In this document: one piece after another, positions 62,067 through 64,000 of the stretch | Layout: each line of letters starts with the position of its first letter | Numbering within the stretch: the first letter of the stretch is position 1 | Assembly: GCA_027422505.1 (NCBI GenBank) | Contig: JAPQWV010000300.1 | Location: 496,001-560,000 of the forward strand | Length of the DNA: 64,000 nt | From: Craterostigma plantagineum | Lineage: Eukaryota > Streptophyta > Magnoliopsida > Lamiales > Linderniaceae | Reading direction: 5' to 3' | Position numbers and translations under genes: made by a program | The notes under the pieces: model-generated | What the model was told of the DNA's origin: nothing | Seen by the model: the letters and a program-made list of their open reading frames with translations, nothing else | The model's database searches: none

Positions 62067-64000
62067 ATGACGACAGCCTTTGCGTCAATCCCTCTCCACC
62101 ATGCCGTTACAAATCGTCTAACTAAGAACAATTTCATCATATGGCGCGCCCAGCTCCTCCCGTATCACGGAGTACGAAGCTTATGGGATATCTTGATGGA
62201 TCCATCGTTGCACCCGCCAACCTTGTCGCCTCTTCGACTGCTACCGGTGCTGACCTGGTCCCTAACCCGACTTATGACTAGTGGTATGACCAGGATCAAC
62301 AAGTCCTTAGTGGCCTTCTCTCCTCCATCTCCGAGGAGATCCTCCAAGATGTGGTCTCTGCTAGTCACGTCCAAGGAGGCATGGGACACACTACAGCGGA
62401 TGTTCTCTTCTTCCACTCGCGCCTGCACTGTTCAGATCCGTGTGGAGCTTGCCACGACCAAGAAACGAGACTTCCCTGCTGCAGATTATTTTTGCAAAAT
62501 CAAAGACTAGCCTCCAAACTGGCTGCCGTCGGCTCTACCTTGCACGATGATGAGGTGATCCTGTACGTCCTCTCTGGTTTTGGCCCCGAGTACGACCCAT
62601 TCGTCACCTCGATAATAACCAAGAGCGAACCACTTACGCTTGATGATGTGCTTGCATATCTGACGGCGTTTGAAGCCCGTCAACTACATTAGGTGGACAT
62701 GTCGCAAAATCATGAATTCTCAGCCAATTATGCTGGTCGTGGTGGTCAACAGAGGAACCGAAGCCGTGGAGATCGCAGTCGTGGTCGTCATGCGTATACT
62801 CGGAATGGTGCGCCCTCTCCCTCTTCTGATGGTCGTGGTGATCACCGCAGTAATTCTTCTCCGCCTCAATGCCAGATATGTGGTAAGATGGGTCATACCA
62901 CTATCAAGTGTTGGTATAGGATATGATGGACTATCAAGATGAGCCTCCCTCCGCAGCCATGCCGGCTACCTCCTCCCACAAGATCGGTCCTAATTGTACT
63001 GTGACACGGGCGCCACCGACCATATCACAAGTGATCTCGACTGTCTTGCTATTTGTGAACGTTATCATGGAGGCGAACAAGTCCAAGTCGGCAATGGTGC
63101 AGGTTTGCAAATTATGCATTGGTCATTCTTCAATTAATACTGCTGCTCATCCTCTTGCATTACGTCATACTTTGTATGTGCCTGACATTTCCAAACATAT
63201 CCTTTCCGTTCATAAAATTTGTCGGGATAATAACATCTTCTTTGACTTCCACCCATAGCACTGTTTTTATTAAGGATCGAGTGTCGAAGAAAAGTCTTCT
63301 AGAAGGGCGAGGTTAGTCTGGCCTTTACCCTATCAAGTCGTCTGATGTCACTGATCTCAAGCATGCCTTAGTGAGCAGCTATAATAGTCACGCCCAATGG
63401 TTCAGTCCATTTTGCGTCTCAAATATTATTTTTATTCTAAAGGGTCACATGTGTCAATTGGTAATGTGTGTCAGCTCGCCAAGAGTCACCAGTTGGCATA
63501 CACTAGTTCTAGTTGGCATACACTAGTTCTATTCATCATTTTTCGTCACCTTTGGACCTGGTTTTCTTTGATGTATGGGGCCCTGCACCTCAATCTGTCG
63601 GGGGTTCTAAATATTATATCATATTTATCGATCATTTCAGTATATTTTCTTGGATCTATTTGATGCGTGATCTTACTGAAGCCACTCGTATCTTTTTGCA
63701 GTTCCAGGCACATGTTGAGCGTCTCCTTAGTATTAAATTAAGTGTACCCAATTCGACCGGGTGGGGAAATACCAGAAACTTCATAACACATTTTTCGTTC
63801 TCTTAGCATCGGTCATCGTCTCCTTAGTATTAAATTAAGTGTACCCAATTCGACCGGGTGGGGAAATACCAGAAACTTCATAACACATTTTTCGTTCTCT
63901 TAGCATCGGTCATCGTGTTTTGTGTACTCACACGCATAAACAAAATGATTCGGCTGAACGCAAGCACGTCACATTGTTGAAACTGGTCTTGCTTTTTTAG
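62067..64000 (+). mobile_element. Degenerate Ty1-copia fragment, open at window end
   Basis: Gag remnants start at 62067 (HHAVTNRLTKNNFIIWRAQLLP) and cross frames near 62360 and 62500 (SKEAWDTL, then SKLAAVGSTLHDDEVILYVLSGFGPEYDPF). A CCHC knuckle CQICGKMGHTTIKC lies near 62868. The pre-integrase region LRHTLYVPDISKHILSVHKIC is near 63160, and integrase DVWGPAPQSVGGSKYYIIFIDHFSIFSWIYLM is near 63570. The gag type differs from the other copias in the window. Many frameshifts are present. No 5' LTR or primer-binding site could be placed in 61575-62066. RT and RNase H, if present, are beyond position 64000. Confidence 0.82.
63720..63913. repeat. Perfect tandem duplication, 97-bp unit
   Basis: 63720-63816 is repeated exactly as 63817-63913 within the copia integrase, further breaking it. 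Nearby, TTGGCATACACTAGTTCTAG is also doubled (about 63493-63532). Confidence 0.9.

Overview
This is nuclear DNA from a flowering plant, most likely a eudicot. The evidence is intron-containing plant genes (SNF5/BSH, RRP40, class III peroxidase, PPR, X8 and RING-H2 proteins), AT-rich intergenic DNA, and LTR retrotransposons primed by initiator-Met tRNA, including a Cassandra-type TRIM that carries a 5S-like domain. No bacterial or organellar genes, tRNA genes or CRISPR arrays were seen. The species cannot be fixed from the sequence alone.

Layout. 1-4228: a broken minus-strand copy of BSH, with a non-autonomous LTR element (1165-3996) in intron 2. About 4260-4990: a gypsy remnant. About 4990-9740: a 5'-truncated copia, interrupted by a hAT element (6611-7676); its 3' LTR cuts a class III peroxidase pseudogene (9741-10524). 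10772-11262: a PPR fragment that abuts, in opposite orientation, an RRP40 exosome gene (to 12782), giving a chimeric 3' end. 13244-15536: a large inverted repeat holding two head-to-head first exons of another RRP40-like gene. 16465-22296: a decayed minus-strand copia with a Cassandra TRIM (18815-19794) in its integrase. 25237-27724: a complete BSH gene (10 exons, 243 codons). 28477-33190: hAT-like elements and a 3.19-kb putative solo gypsy LTR. 34320-36219: a frameshifted multi-pass membrane protein gene. 37457-37956: a secreted X8-domain protein. 39265-39705 and 55995-56489: a RING-H2 gene pair, the first degenerate. Between them lie a very young copia (39844-44519), a CACTA remnant (44525-48641) with a hAT-like insert, and another copia (48761-54271). 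57205-61569: a further copia. 62067-64000: a degenerate copia fragment running off the window.

The main theme is local gene duplication (BSH, RRP40, RING-H2, peroxidase promoter) followed by decay of one copy and repeated nested transposon insertion. Many insertions are dated relative to each other by exact target-site duplications. The genes do not form a pathway. The likely functional ones are BSH (SWI/SNF subunit), RING-H2 copy 2, the X8 protein and possibly the chimeric RRP40. The autonomous-looking copia ORF at 40192-44220 is the only retroelement that appears intact.
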